Shown here: piece by piece, positions 15,009 through 22,838 of the stretch
Layout of the letters: the number at the start of each line of letters is the position of its first letter
Numbering within the stretch: position 1 is the first letter of the stretch
Assembly (NCBI RefSeq): GCF_031157315.1
Contig: NZ_JAVIFU010000061.1
Coordinates: 1 to 32,600, forward strand
Reading direction: 5' to 3'
DNA: 32,600 nt
From: Paenibacillus sp. LHD-38
GTDB taxonomy: Bacteria > Bacillota > Bacilli > Paenibacillales > Paenibacillaceae
Notes under the pieces: generated by a model
Told to the model about the DNA's origin: nothing
Seen by the model: the letters and a program-made list of their open reading frames with translations, nothing else
The model's database searches: none
Translations under genes and position numbers: made by a program

Positions 15009-16217
15009 TTATTCCTTTCTCAGCAGCTGCCGCATTTGCCACTCGTAGGTGTTCATCCCCTCATACTCGGCGCCATACAGCAAATCGCCGAAAGGATTGA
15101 TGTCTATCGCGTAGGTCATGCCGCTGCCCCTTTGAACGAGTACATCGACCCCTGCGGAAGAGCTTCCTGGAAATGCGCGGAGAGCGTCTTCCGCCGTCTG
15201 CTTAACCGCCCGCTTCACCTCATCCGAGAGAAGCCGGTCGACATCCATGCTCCGTTCGTTTCGCAGATGCAAATTGGTGATAGGCGTGCTGCTTAACCGC
15301 AGTACGGTGTGGCAGGCTTCCCCGTTGACAACGAGCTGCCGCACGTCAAATGACTTGCTCTCGAAGCTTTCCTTCTCGATCCAGCGCTCGATATGCGCGC
15401 CTTCACGGCAAACCCAATCGATGATTCGCCGGATATCCGAAGGCTCCCGGTAACGCCGCAGCAGCCCCGCGTTATAAAAGCTGGTTCCGCCAGCGCTTTC
15501 TTCCATGCCGATCGTTGTAATGGCAAGCTCTTCGCCGCTGCGCGGATTCATCTGATAAGCGATAACGCCCGCTGCTCCCGAGCCGCAGGCGAGTTTAATG
15601 AACAGCCGCCTCATTCCGCTCGCTTTAATGGCAGCTTGAAGCGCTTCGTAGCTTTTTATGGATCCGACAGGAGCTGGCAATGCCGGCAGCTTCAGGCCGC
15701 GACGCTCAAGCAGCTGCCAGCAGGTTCTTTTGTCGAACATATTAGCGATGCTTCCCGGTGAATTCACCCAGGTAACGGAAATCCCGGACGCCTTCACCTC
15801 TCGCTGCATGGCAGCAAGGAAGCGGCAATAACCGCGATACCACTGTGCCGGATAAAATAACCGGCCATGTTCGGAAGGCAGAAGGAGCGCCTCCGCCGAT
15901 GAAATCGAAATGCTGTTCGGCAAAGAGCCCGCCGACCAAAACACATCGTCGCCGCTTCGGTCGGGAGCTCCCCATGCGATCAGCTCCCGCTCCACGGCCT
16001 TATTCTCGCCAGGCGCGTCAAGCCGGAGGATCATTCCCCCCTGCCCGGCGTGCTTTCTTAGGGCATCTCCTATGTAAAGCGTGCGATTGAGCAGCTGCTC
16101 ATAAGGAAGCACAACAGCCGGCGCAAGCCCCAGCTTGCTTCTTGCAGCCTGCAGCCCCAATGTCCGTTTATTGGATGGATTTCCGACGAGTAGAAACGTT
16201 TTCTCGAAATTGTCCAT
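15009..16217 (-). CDS. STM4014-family protein, ATP-grasp type
   Basis: 402 residues. The C-terminal half shows ATP-grasp features: lysine- and glycine-rich strands RLFIKLACGSGAAGVIAYQ (about 204-222), an acidic HIERWIEKESFESKSFDVRQLVV block, and metal-ligand strands SSAGVDVLV and AIDINPFGDLLY near 350-385. These enzymes join a carboxylate to an amine or similar nucleophile through an acyl-phosphate. The N-terminal ~150 residues (LLVGNPSNKRTLGLQAARSK) look like the pre-ATP-grasp domain. ATG 16217 shares one base with the STM4015 stop (TAATG), so coupling is tight. It is the only evident ligase in the operon. The substrate is unknown. Confidence 0.87.
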   Translation of the reverse strand: MDNFEKTFLLVGNPSNKRTLGLQAARSKLGLAPAVVLPYEQLLNRTLYIGDALRKHAGQGGMILRLDAPGENKAVERELIAWGAPDRSGDDVFWSAGSLPNSISISSAEALLLPSEHGRLFYPAQWYRGYCRFLAAMQREVKASGISVTWVNSPGSIANMFDKRTCWQLLERRGLKLPALPAPVGSIKSYEALQAAIKASGMRRLFIKLACGSGAAGVIAYQMNPRSGEELAITTIGMEESAGGTSFYNAGLLRRYREPSDIRRIIDWVCREGAHIERWIEKESFESKSFDVRQLVVNGEACHTVLRLSSTPITNLHLRNERSMDVDRLLSDEVKRAVKQTAEDALRAFPGSSSAGVDVLVQRGSGMTYAIDINPFGDLLYGAEYEGMNTYEWQMRQLLRKE

Positions 16218-17059
16218 TATTCCGTAAGGAATGGATAACGCCAGTCATCTTCATCCGTTTCCTGCTGGTCTGTCACATTTACGGACAAGCCCGATTGCTC
16301 CCAGCGAAGCAGCATCTCGTCGGACATATAGTGATAGCTCAGATCAAGATGCTTCAGCTTGCGGATCCGATTGCTTGCCAGCAGAGCTTCTCCGCCTTCA
16401 TCGGTCAAAGTGCCGTAAGACAAATCAAGCGTATCCAGTTGATCCAGAACCTGTGCATCCGCAATCGCAATCGCGATTTCATCCTGGATTTCACTGTCCT
16501 TCAAGCCCAAATATTTGAGCTTTGGAAATAGATCTCCTTGAAGCAGCGGAAGAACATCCTCTATGCCGCCGTCAAAGCCATAATCCTCAACGCCCAAATA
16601 AAGCTCCAGCTTTCTGAGCTCAGGCAGCCTCGCGCTCGTTATTTCCTCTAGCACGGATCTCGGCAGGCCGCCGCAAATGACGACCAGCTCCTCCAGCTTC
16701 TCGTGAACGAGAGGCTGCAGGCTCAGCTCCTGGCTGCCTTTAATGGAAAGGGATTTCAAGTTAGGAAATGCTTCAAGCAGCGGCGAGAGATTCGTCTGGT
16801 TAATCCAAGATACCTCGCACTCTTCAAAGCCCATATCGCCAATAAATAATTTCGTTAAGTTAGGAAAAGAATCCTTATGGCTAATCAACGTTTCCAGAAA
16901 GCTATCCGGAGAATTTTCATACGCCTGACCCCAATCGCCAATCGTTAGTATAGACAGCTTCTCGCCATCCGGGCTCGATGCCAGTTTTTCGATCAAGCTG
17001 GACATCCTTACCCCTTCTTCATACTCGTCATAACCTACCGATAAGCGAATTTCAATCAA
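16217..17059 (-). CDS. STM4015-family leucine-rich-repeat-like protein
   Basis: About 280 residues starting at TTG 17059, six bases after GGAGGG (17065-17070). The frame is open to 17152 but that ATG has no good ribosome site. Repeating LxxLxL segments can be seen: FPNLTKLFIGD, FPNLKSLSIKG, LEELVVICGG, LPELRKLELYLG, FPKLKYLGLKD, LDQLDTLDLSYG and IRKLKHLDLSYH. This is a leucine-rich-repeat solenoid of roughly seven to nine units. There are no catalytic motifs, and a binding or recognition role is the natural inference. It is the first gene of the five-gene operon, so it may present the substrate to the enzymes downstream. The C-terminus is acidic (QQETDEDDWRYPF). Confidence 0.87.
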   Translation of the reverse strand: MIEIRLSVGYDEYEEGVRMSSLIEKLASSPDGEKLSILTIGDWGQAYENSPDSFLETLISHKDSFPNLTKLFIGDMGFEECEVSWINQTNLSPLLEAFPNLKSLSIKGSQELSLQPLVHEKLEELVVICGGLPRSVLEEITSARLPELRKLELYLGVEDYGFDGGIEDVLPLLQGDLFPKLKYLGLKDSEIQDEIAIAIADAQVLDQLDTLDLSYGTLTDEGGEALLASNRIRKLKHLDLSYHYMSDEMLLRWEQSGLSVNVTDQQETDEDDWRYPFLTE

Positions 17060-17092
17060 GTGTATCCCTCCAATTGTTTCCATATGACGGTA

Positions 17093-17121
17093 GCGTAACA
17101 TGGCATTTTTCAGTGCGTCAA
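17093..17121 (-). promoter_or_regulatory. Candidate SigA promoter of the STM401x operon
   Basis: On the minus strand TTGACG (17121-17116) is followed after 17 bp by TTACGC (17098-17093), 33 bp upstream of the TTG start. The -35 box is good and the -10 box poor (two of six), so an activator or another start site is possible. Confidence 0.3.
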
Positions 17122-17155
17122 TGGTCCCATAGTCACATCTGTTTATGTACATGCC

Positions 17156-17197
17156 AAAAAGGCCAAACGGCCCCGTTTGCGGAGCCGTCGGCCTTTA
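17156..17197 (-). terminator. Terminator of the monooxygenase/ABC operon
   Basis: Minus-strand reading gives AAGGCCGACGGC pairing with GCCGTTTGGCCTT (one bulge) and ending in TTTTT. It begins at the stop codon of the ATPase gene (17195) and lies upstream of the STM4015 promoter. Confidence 0.85.
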
Positions 17198-19225
17198 AGC
17201 CGGATAATGGCATGCTGCCCAGTGCTCATGATCGATTCGTTTCAGCTCTGGCTGTTCACTCTTGCAGCGTGCGGTCGCTGCAGGGCAGCGCGTATGAAAG
17301 CGGCAGCCTGAAGGAGGACGGGCGGGGGAAGGAATTTCACCGTTGATGGCTTGAAACTCCCGCTTACGGCTGGGATCGGGCCAAGGAATCGAGGCAATCA
17401 GCGCTTTCGTATAATGATGCGCCGGATGGGTAAACAATTCCTCGCTGTCCGCTATCTCGACAAGCTGGCCTAAATACATGACGCCGATACGATTCGAGAT
17501 ATGTCTTACGACATGAAGCCCGTGTGCGATAAATAAATAAGTCAGCCCGAGATCTTGCTGAAGATCCTGCATCATGTTTACGATTTGAGCCTGAACCGAC
17601 ACGTCAAGCGCAGACACGGCTTCATCGGCGAGCACAAAGGACGGCCGCAGAGCGATCGCTCTCGCAATACCTATGCGCTGCCGCTGACCGCCGGAGAACT
17701 CATGCGGATAGCGCTCATGCCAGGACGGGTTAAGTTCAACCACGTGCAGCAGCTCTTCAATCCTTGATTTTTTTTCGGCTGCGCTCAGCGAGGTATGGAT
17801 CGACAGCGGTTCCCCAATGATATCGCCTACTCGCCAGCGCGGATTCATGGAACCATAGGGATCCTGAAAGATCATCTGCATGTCCTTGCGTACGTCATGC
17901 AGCTGTGATGGTCTCATCTCTGTTAGGGTCTGCCCTGCGAACTTCACCTTCCCGGAAGTCGCTTTCTCCAGCTGCATAATGACGCGGCCTAGCGTAGACT
18001 TGCCGCTGCCGGATTCGCCGACGAGACCAAAGGTCTCCCCCTTCCGGATCTGAAAGGAGACGTCATCTACGGCTCGAATGACAGAGGAATGCCTGGAAAG
18101 CAAGCTTTTTCCAAGCGGGTAATATTTTCGCAGGCCTTCAATTTCAAATATATTTTCTGCGGAGACTGATTCCTCTCGGCGGCTGACCGGAGCGGCAGTT
18201 TGCCCAATCCATATCTCACTGGTCTGTTTAGCGTTATTCAAATCCCACGCCTCCGCCAGCTCCTTCGCGTACCAGCAGGCCGCCTGCCGTTCATTCACGT
18301 CCAATAACGGAGGGCTTTCCTTCGCGCATTTCTCCGTGGCATGGGAACAGCGCGGATGAAAATGGCAGCCGGCTGGCAGCTCGAATAAATTCGGAATGCT
18401 CCCCTCGATCGAGTAGAGCCTGCTGCTTCTCTCGCTATCAAGCGTCGTCACGGAACGGAGAAGTCCCTGCGTGTAGGGATGATGCGGAAGCTCAAACAGC
18501 TGGGCCGCTGTCGCTTGCTCGACCACTTCGCCGGCATACATGACGATAATGCGGTCGGCCATCTCCGCGGCAATGCCCATATCATGCGTAATAAGCAGAA
18601 TAGACATATTGAATTCAGCCTTTAGCTCCTGCAGCAGCTGCAGGATTTGTGCTTGAATCGTCATATCTAATGCAGTTGTCGGCTCATCTGCTATGAGCAG
18701 CTCCGGGCCGCAGGCCAGCGCCATCGCAATCATCGCCCGCTGCAGCATGCCGCCGGACAGCTCGCTTGGATATTGCTTCATTCGCAGCTCAGGCTCGGGA
18801 ATGCCTACGCGCTCGAGCAAATGCACTGCCCGCTCCCGAGCTTTCTCCCGGCTGCTCATTTTATGCCCGAGCATGACTTCGATCATTTGACTGCCGATCG
18901 TGAAAACCGGATCAAAAGCAGACATCGGCTCCTGAAAGATCATCGCCATTTTCTTGCCGCGCAGCGTACGCATATTTTTTTGAGGAGCACGCACAAGATC
19001 GATGCCGCCCAGCTTCATCTCGCCGCTTACGATTATGCCATTTTCATAATCGATTAAACGCATGACGGATTTGGAGGTAATCGTCTTGCCGCTCCCGGAT
19101 TCTCCGACAAGGCATACCATCTCTCCCGGCTTCATGCTCAAAGACACATCCGAAATAGCAGTCAACCAGCCTTTTGGAGTGGCAAACTTGACGGTTAAAT
19201 GCTCAATTTCAAGCAATGCTTTCAA
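17195..19225 (-). CDS. Fused two-domain Opp/Dpp-type ABC ATPase
   Basis: 676 residues containing DppD-like and DppF-like ATPases in one chain, an arrangement also seen in GsiA (glutathione import) and YejF. The first domain has Walker A GESGSGKT (41-48), signature LSGGMLQRAM and Walker B LLIADEPTTALD. The second has Walker A GESGSGKST near residue 404, signature FSGGQRQRIG and Walker B FVLADEAVSALD. Each half ends with the oligopeptide/nickel C-terminal cysteine motif (CHFHPRCSHATEKC; CRFHTRCPAATARC). It starts at TTG 19225, seven bases behind AAGGAGGAGG. It powers the transporter formed with the two permeases just upstream and is the last gene before the operon terminator. Confidence 0.93.
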   Translation of the reverse strand: MKALLEIEHLTVKFATPKGWLTAISDVSLSMKPGEMVCLVGESGSGKTITSKSVMRLIDYENGIIVSGEMKLGGIDLVRAPQKNMRTLRGKKMAMIFQEPMSAFDPVFTIGSQMIEVMLGHKMSSREKARERAVHLLERVGIPEPELRMKQYPSELSGGMLQRAMIAMALACGPELLIADEPTTALDMTIQAQILQLLQELKAEFNMSILLITHDMGIAAEMADRIIVMYAGEVVEQATAAQLFELPHHPYTQGLLRSVTTLDSERSSRLYSIEGSIPNLFELPAGCHFHPRCSHATEKCAKESPPLLDVNERQAACWYAKELAEAWDLNNAKQTSEIWIGQTAAPVSRREESVSAENIFEIEGLRKYYPLGKSLLSRHSSVIRAVDDVSFQIRKGETFGLVGESGSGKSTLGRVIMQLEKATSGKVKFAGQTLTEMRPSQLHDVRKDMQMIFQDPYGSMNPRWRVGDIIGEPLSIHTSLSAAEKKSRIEELLHVVELNPSWHERYPHEFSGGQRQRIGIARAIALRPSFVLADEAVSALDVSVQAQIVNMMQDLQQDLGLTYLFIAHGLHVVRHISNRIGVMYLGQLVEIADSEELFTHPAHHYTKALIASIPWPDPSRKREFQAINGEIPSPARPPSGCRFHTRCPAATARCKSEQPELKRIDHEHWAACHYPA

Positions 19226-19240
19226 ATCAATGCCTCCTCC

Positions 19241-20134
19241 TTAAATCCTGTTTTTCTTCGGATCGATCCGGTCTCTCAGCTTATCGCCCATCAGATTGAC
19301 CGATAACACGAGAAGCGTAATGGCAAGGCCCGGGAAAGTGGACATCCACCAGGCTACCGTCAGATATCCTCTTCCTTGCGACAGCAGCGTGCCCCAATCA
19401 GGAATTTCCTTGATTACGCCAAGTCCAAGGAAGCTGAGCCCGGAGCCAACGAGAATGGAGGTGCCTAATCCGATTGTTGCCATGACGAGCAGCGGCGACC
19501 ACGCATTCGGAAGGATATGCCGGAAAAAGATGCGCAGGCTGCCAGCGCCGACCGATCTAGCCGCCGTAATGAACGGACGTCCTTTTACGCTCATGATTTG
19601 GCCGCGAAATACCCTTGCATATCCGGGAACCGCTGACAAGGCGACGGCCAGCACTACGTTGAACAGGCTCGGTCCCATTGCTGCCGCAATCGCCAATGCG
19701 AAAAGGATACCCGGAATCGTCATCAACACCTCAATAAAACCCATGATAACCGTATCGAAAATACCGCCGAGAAAGCCGGACAACGCGCCAAACGAAGCCC
19801 CGAGCAGACCTCCGACAAGGACGGAGGCTAGACCGATTAGCAGCGAATCGCGGCTGCCGTAGACGACAACGCTGAATACATCACGGCCATAATAATCGGT
19901 ACCAAACCAATGCGAGAAGCTCGGAGGCAGCATAATATCAGTCATGATCATTTCAGTAGGTGAATAAGGCGCAATCCGACCTGGAAACAGAGCACATAAA
20001 ACAATAAAAACAATGACAAAACCAGCCGTATAGACGAGCAAGTTGGATACATTGAGTTTTCCCGTTCTAGGTGCCGAACGCCGTGCTGCCCTCATTCGGG
20101 GCCAAGCCGCTTTGACAAGCGCGGACTCCTTCAT
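19241..20134 (-). CDS. DppC/OppC-type ABC permease
   Basis: 297 residues with a basic N-terminus, TM1 (LLVYTAGFVIVFIVLCALF), then HWFGTDYYGRDVFSVVVYGSRDSL, the hallmark of the DppC family. About five further TM segments follow. The cytoplasmic coupling loop is AARSVGAGSLRIFFRHILPNAWSPLLV, an EAA-type motif. ATG 20134 follows GGGGAG. It lies 17 nt after the DppB stop and 15 nt before the ATPase gene, so it is one operon. It forms the channel with DppB for a small peptide-like or thiol-containing ligand. Confidence 0.92.
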   Translation of the reverse strand: MKESALVKAAWPRMRAARRSAPRTGKLNVSNLLVYTAGFVIVFIVLCALFPGRIAPYSPTEMIMTDIMLPPSFSHWFGTDYYGRDVFSVVVYGSRDSLLIGLASVLVGGLLGASFGALSGFLGGIFDTVIMGFIEVLMTIPGILFALAIAAAMGPSLFNVVLAVALSAVPGYARVFRGQIMSVKGRPFITAARSVGAGSLRIFFRHILPNAWSPLLVMATIGLGTSILVGSGLSFLGLGVIKEIPDWGTLLSQGRGYLTVAWWMSTFPGLAITLLVLSVNLMGDKLRDRIDPKKNRI

Positions 20135-20151
20135 GCCACACTCCCCTTTGC

Positions 20152-21078
20152 TTAATGCGAACGTCTTACTCTCGGATCGATCATCCGGTAAGAGAGGTCC
20201 ACGATTAAATTAATGATTACGTACATAACCGCCGAGAAAAAGACAACCCCTTGCACGACTGGCAAATCCTTGGACATCAGCGCATCCGATATGACTCTTC
20301 CGATGCCTTGACGGGAGAATACTGTCTCGATGACAACCGTTCCCGCCAGCAGCTCGCCGCTCAGCACGCCAATCATGGTTAAAGCCGGAATCAATGCGTT
20401 GCGGAGCGCGTGGCGGTACATCACAAGCTTCTCCGATACACCCTTTGCCCGCAGCGTCACGATGAAGGGCTCATTGATGACCTCCAGCATACTGTTGCGA
20501 ACCAGCCTGACGACAAACCCGGCCCCGACAATACCGAGACCGACCGCCGGGAGGACGATCGTCTTCCAGCCCTCGGAGCCCATCGCAGGAAACCAGTCGA
20601 GCATAATCGAGAAGATAAGAATGAGCAGAATACCGGACCAGAAGGTCGGCATCGAGATGCCGAATAGGCCGACCACTCTTGCCGTAATATCAATCCAGCG
20701 ATCTCGGTTAATGACCGACAATACGCCCAGCCAGATCCCGACTACCGCGGCAATGAAGCAGCTTGCAGCCGTCAAAGCCAGTGTCGCAGGCAAATGCTCG
20801 ATGATTTTCGGCAGCACGGGCTCGTCATTCACAATCGATTTGCCGAAATCACCTTGCAGCACCTTTCCAACATAAGAAACAAACTGCTCATATAGCGGGC
20901 GATCCACGCCAAGCTGCGCACGCAAATTTGCCAGAACCTCGGGTGAAACCGTGCTTGGATCGACCATCGACATGACAGGATCTCCCGGAAGCAAATAAAC
21001 AATGACAAAAACGAGCACGAGCGAGCCGAGTATGACCAATAAGGAGGTAAACAACCGTATACTAATCGTTTTAAGCAT
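20152..21078 (-). CDS. DppB/OppB-type ABC permease
   Basis: 308 residues. TM1 is followed by VYLLPGDPVMSMVDPSTVSPEVLANLRAQ split across the usual periplasmic loop, then QFVSYVGKVLQGDFGKSI, all typical of DppB/OppB. The coupling segment LRAKGVSEKLVMYRHALRNALIPALT is present, and RQGIGRVISDALMSKDLPVVQG closes the family signature. About six TM helices are visible. ATG 21078 follows AGGAGG. It lies 59 nt behind the binding-protein gene on the same strand. Confidence 0.92.
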   Translation of the reverse strand: MLKTISIRLFTSLLVILGSLVLVFVIVYLLPGDPVMSMVDPSTVSPEVLANLRAQLGVDRPLYEQFVSYVGKVLQGDFGKSIVNDEPVLPKIIEHLPATLALTAASCFIAAVVGIWLGVLSVINRDRWIDITARVVGLFGISMPTFWSGILLILIFSIMLDWFPAMGSEGWKTIVLPAVGLGIVGAGFVVRLVRNSMLEVINEPFIVTLRAKGVSEKLVMYRHALRNALIPALTMIGVLSGELLAGTVVIETVFSRQGIGRVISDALMSKDLPVVQGVVFFSAVMYVIINLIVDLSYRMIDPRVRRSH

Positions 21079-21137
21079 GACTTACCTCCTGAGTGTAATG
21101 TATTGCAAAAACAATTGCCTTTTCTTCAAGTGCCGGC

Positions 21138-22808
21138 TTACTTTTGAATAAATGCATCATTAAACAATGGATAGGCGAGCGAGTCAAACTTGATGCCTTG
21201 AACCGATTTCGAAGCAGCGATTGTATACGGGAATACATAAATCGGAATAATGACTGCTTGCTCGATAATTGCTTTCTGAACGTTCGCGTACAGCTCCTGG
21301 CGTTTAGCGGTATCCTTCTCGATCAATCCTTGATCGATCCAGGTATCCACCTCGGCGTTTTTGTAAGCAGCGAGGTTTTGGTTTCCGCCTACGCTGACTG
21401 CACCTGAATGATAGAAGGAACGCAGAGCCTCGGGATCCGAGTTTACTTGGCTGTTTCCGTATATGTCGTAGTTTGCATTTTCGAATACGAAAGTGCGGAC
21501 ATCCTTTGTAATTTCGACTTCCACCTCGACGCCGATTTGCTTTAGCTGCTGCTGGATGATTGCGGCAATGTCATTTCTTTTTTCTCGGTTTGGAGAACCA
21601 TCAACATAATGGAGGGTTAGCTTTTTGCCGTCTTTGGTACGCAGACCGTCCGCGCCCTTCACATAACCAAGCTCATCCAGCAATGCGTTTGCCTTATTTA
21701 TGTCAGGTTTCACACCGCCTTCTAGAGACTTGTCATAACCAAACGTACCCGGCGTGAGCGGCGACCATGCACGATCGTACGTGCCCAAATATAACGTTTT
21801 GACGATCGCGTCAACATCGATGGCTGCTTGCAGCGCTTGCCTTGCTTTCAATTCATTCCACGGTGCTTTGTTTTGATTAATGAATAAGGTATACGGCAGA
21901 CCCTGCGTATTTGACTTGAATAGCTGGAGCTTTTCATCCTTCTCCAGCGCAAGGATATTTTGCGGTGGGATCGTCTCCCCTGCGAGAACTTGACCGCTCT
22001 GTACGCTCCCGATCCGCGTGGCCTCCTCAGGCGCGATTTTAAAGACCACTTTATCGAGGTAGGGTGCTTCTTTATTTTCCACTAGGGGCGGTGCCCATTT
22101 ATAATCCGGGTTGCGCTCCACGATGATTTGAGAATTTTCTTCCCAGCTCACGAATTTAAAAGGTCCTGTTCCTACGGGATTTTTGCCGAGCTGATCTCCG
22201 TATTTCTGCGCCGCCGTTGGCGAAACAATACTGACGAGCGCTTGGCTTAAATTGCCCAGAAACGCGTTGGAGGGAGTTTCCAAATTCAACTTAATGGTGT
22301 ACTCGTCAATAATTTCGGACGATTTATAAGGCCTGATCAAAGCAGCTGAGTTTGCGGCCTTCGTCTCCGGATTTAGAATGCGATCGTAATTATACTTCAC
22401 AGCCTCAGCGTTAAATGGTGTACCGTCATGGAATTTAACGTCCTGCCTAAGCTTGAAGGTATAGCTCTTTCCATCCTCGGATACTTCCCATTCCGCAGCC
22501 AGCCAAGGCTGAATGGTGCCGTCAGGAAGCTGTGCTACCAGGCTGTCATGGATCGTTCGAATGGCGCGAACCGCCACGGCCAGTCCGCTGCGATGCGGAT
22601 CAATCGTATCCGGGGATGTGGCAAGCGCATAGGAGAGTTCACCGCCCTTGACTGGCGCAGCTGCTTCATTTGTGCCCGCTTTAACGTTTGATACCGCTCC
22701 CTCGCTTGTGCCGTTCGATTTATTTGTGCCTGCGCACCCGCTCAGCAGCAATGCTAATGCTGCAGTGAGCGCAATAATTGTTTTCCAGCCCGTTCGTTTT
22801 TTCACCAT
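21138..22808 (-). CDS. Family 5 substrate-binding lipoprotein (DppA/OppA-like)
   Basis: About 556 residues. The lipoprotein signal is IIALTAALALLLSGC with the lipidated Cys25, so it is anchored outside the membrane. The SBP family 5 core follows: YALATSPDTIDPHRSGL, WEVSEDGKSYTFKLRQDVKFHDGTPF (in two parts), KNPVGTGPFKFVSWE and RQALQAAIDVDAIVKTLY. The start at 22808 is preferred over ATG 22814 because GGGGAG lies 8 nt from it but only 2 nt from the other. It delivers ligand to the Dpp-type permease pair encoded next. The cognate monooxygenase gene lies 30 nt upstream, which hints that its ligand is the compound that enzyme attacks. Confidence 0.94.
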   Translation of the reverse strand: MVKKRTGWKTIIALTAALALLLSGCAGTNKSNGTSEGAVSNVKAGTNEAAAPVKGGELSYALATSPDTIDPHRSGLAVAVRAIRTIHDSLVAQLPDGTIQPWLAAEWEVSEDGKSYTFKLRQDVKFHDGTPFNAEAVKYNYDRILNPETKAANSAALIRPYKSSEIIDEYTIKLNLETPSNAFLGNLSQALVSIVSPTAAQKYGDQLGKNPVGTGPFKFVSWEENSQIIVERNPDYKWAPPLVENKEAPYLDKVVFKIAPEEATRIGSVQSGQVLAGETIPPQNILALEKDEKLQLFKSNTQGLPYTLFINQNKAPWNELKARQALQAAIDVDAIVKTLYLGTYDRAWSPLTPGTFGYDKSLEGGVKPDINKANALLDELGYVKGADGLRTKDGKKLTLHYVDGSPNREKRNDIAAIIQQQLKQIGVEVEVEITKDVRTFVFENANYDIYGNSQVNSDPEALRSFYHSGAVSVGGNQNLAAYKNAEVDTWIDQGLIEKDTAKRQELYANVQKAIIEQAVIIPIYVFPYTIAASKSVQGIKFDSLAYPLFNDAFIQK

Positions 22809-22838
22809 ATTCATTTCTCCCCATTCTATCTGATTAGG

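Noticed and set aside
17060..17152. N-terminal extension of STM4015 to ATG 17152
   Set aside because: No ribosome site at 17152, while GGAGGG precedes TTG 17059 at ideal distance; the extension would also cover the candidate promoter.
19296..20875. Long plus-strand frames (about 180 codons) opposite the two permease genes
   Set aside because: Antisense shadows of the hydrophobic permease codons; no ribosome site or recognisable protein features.
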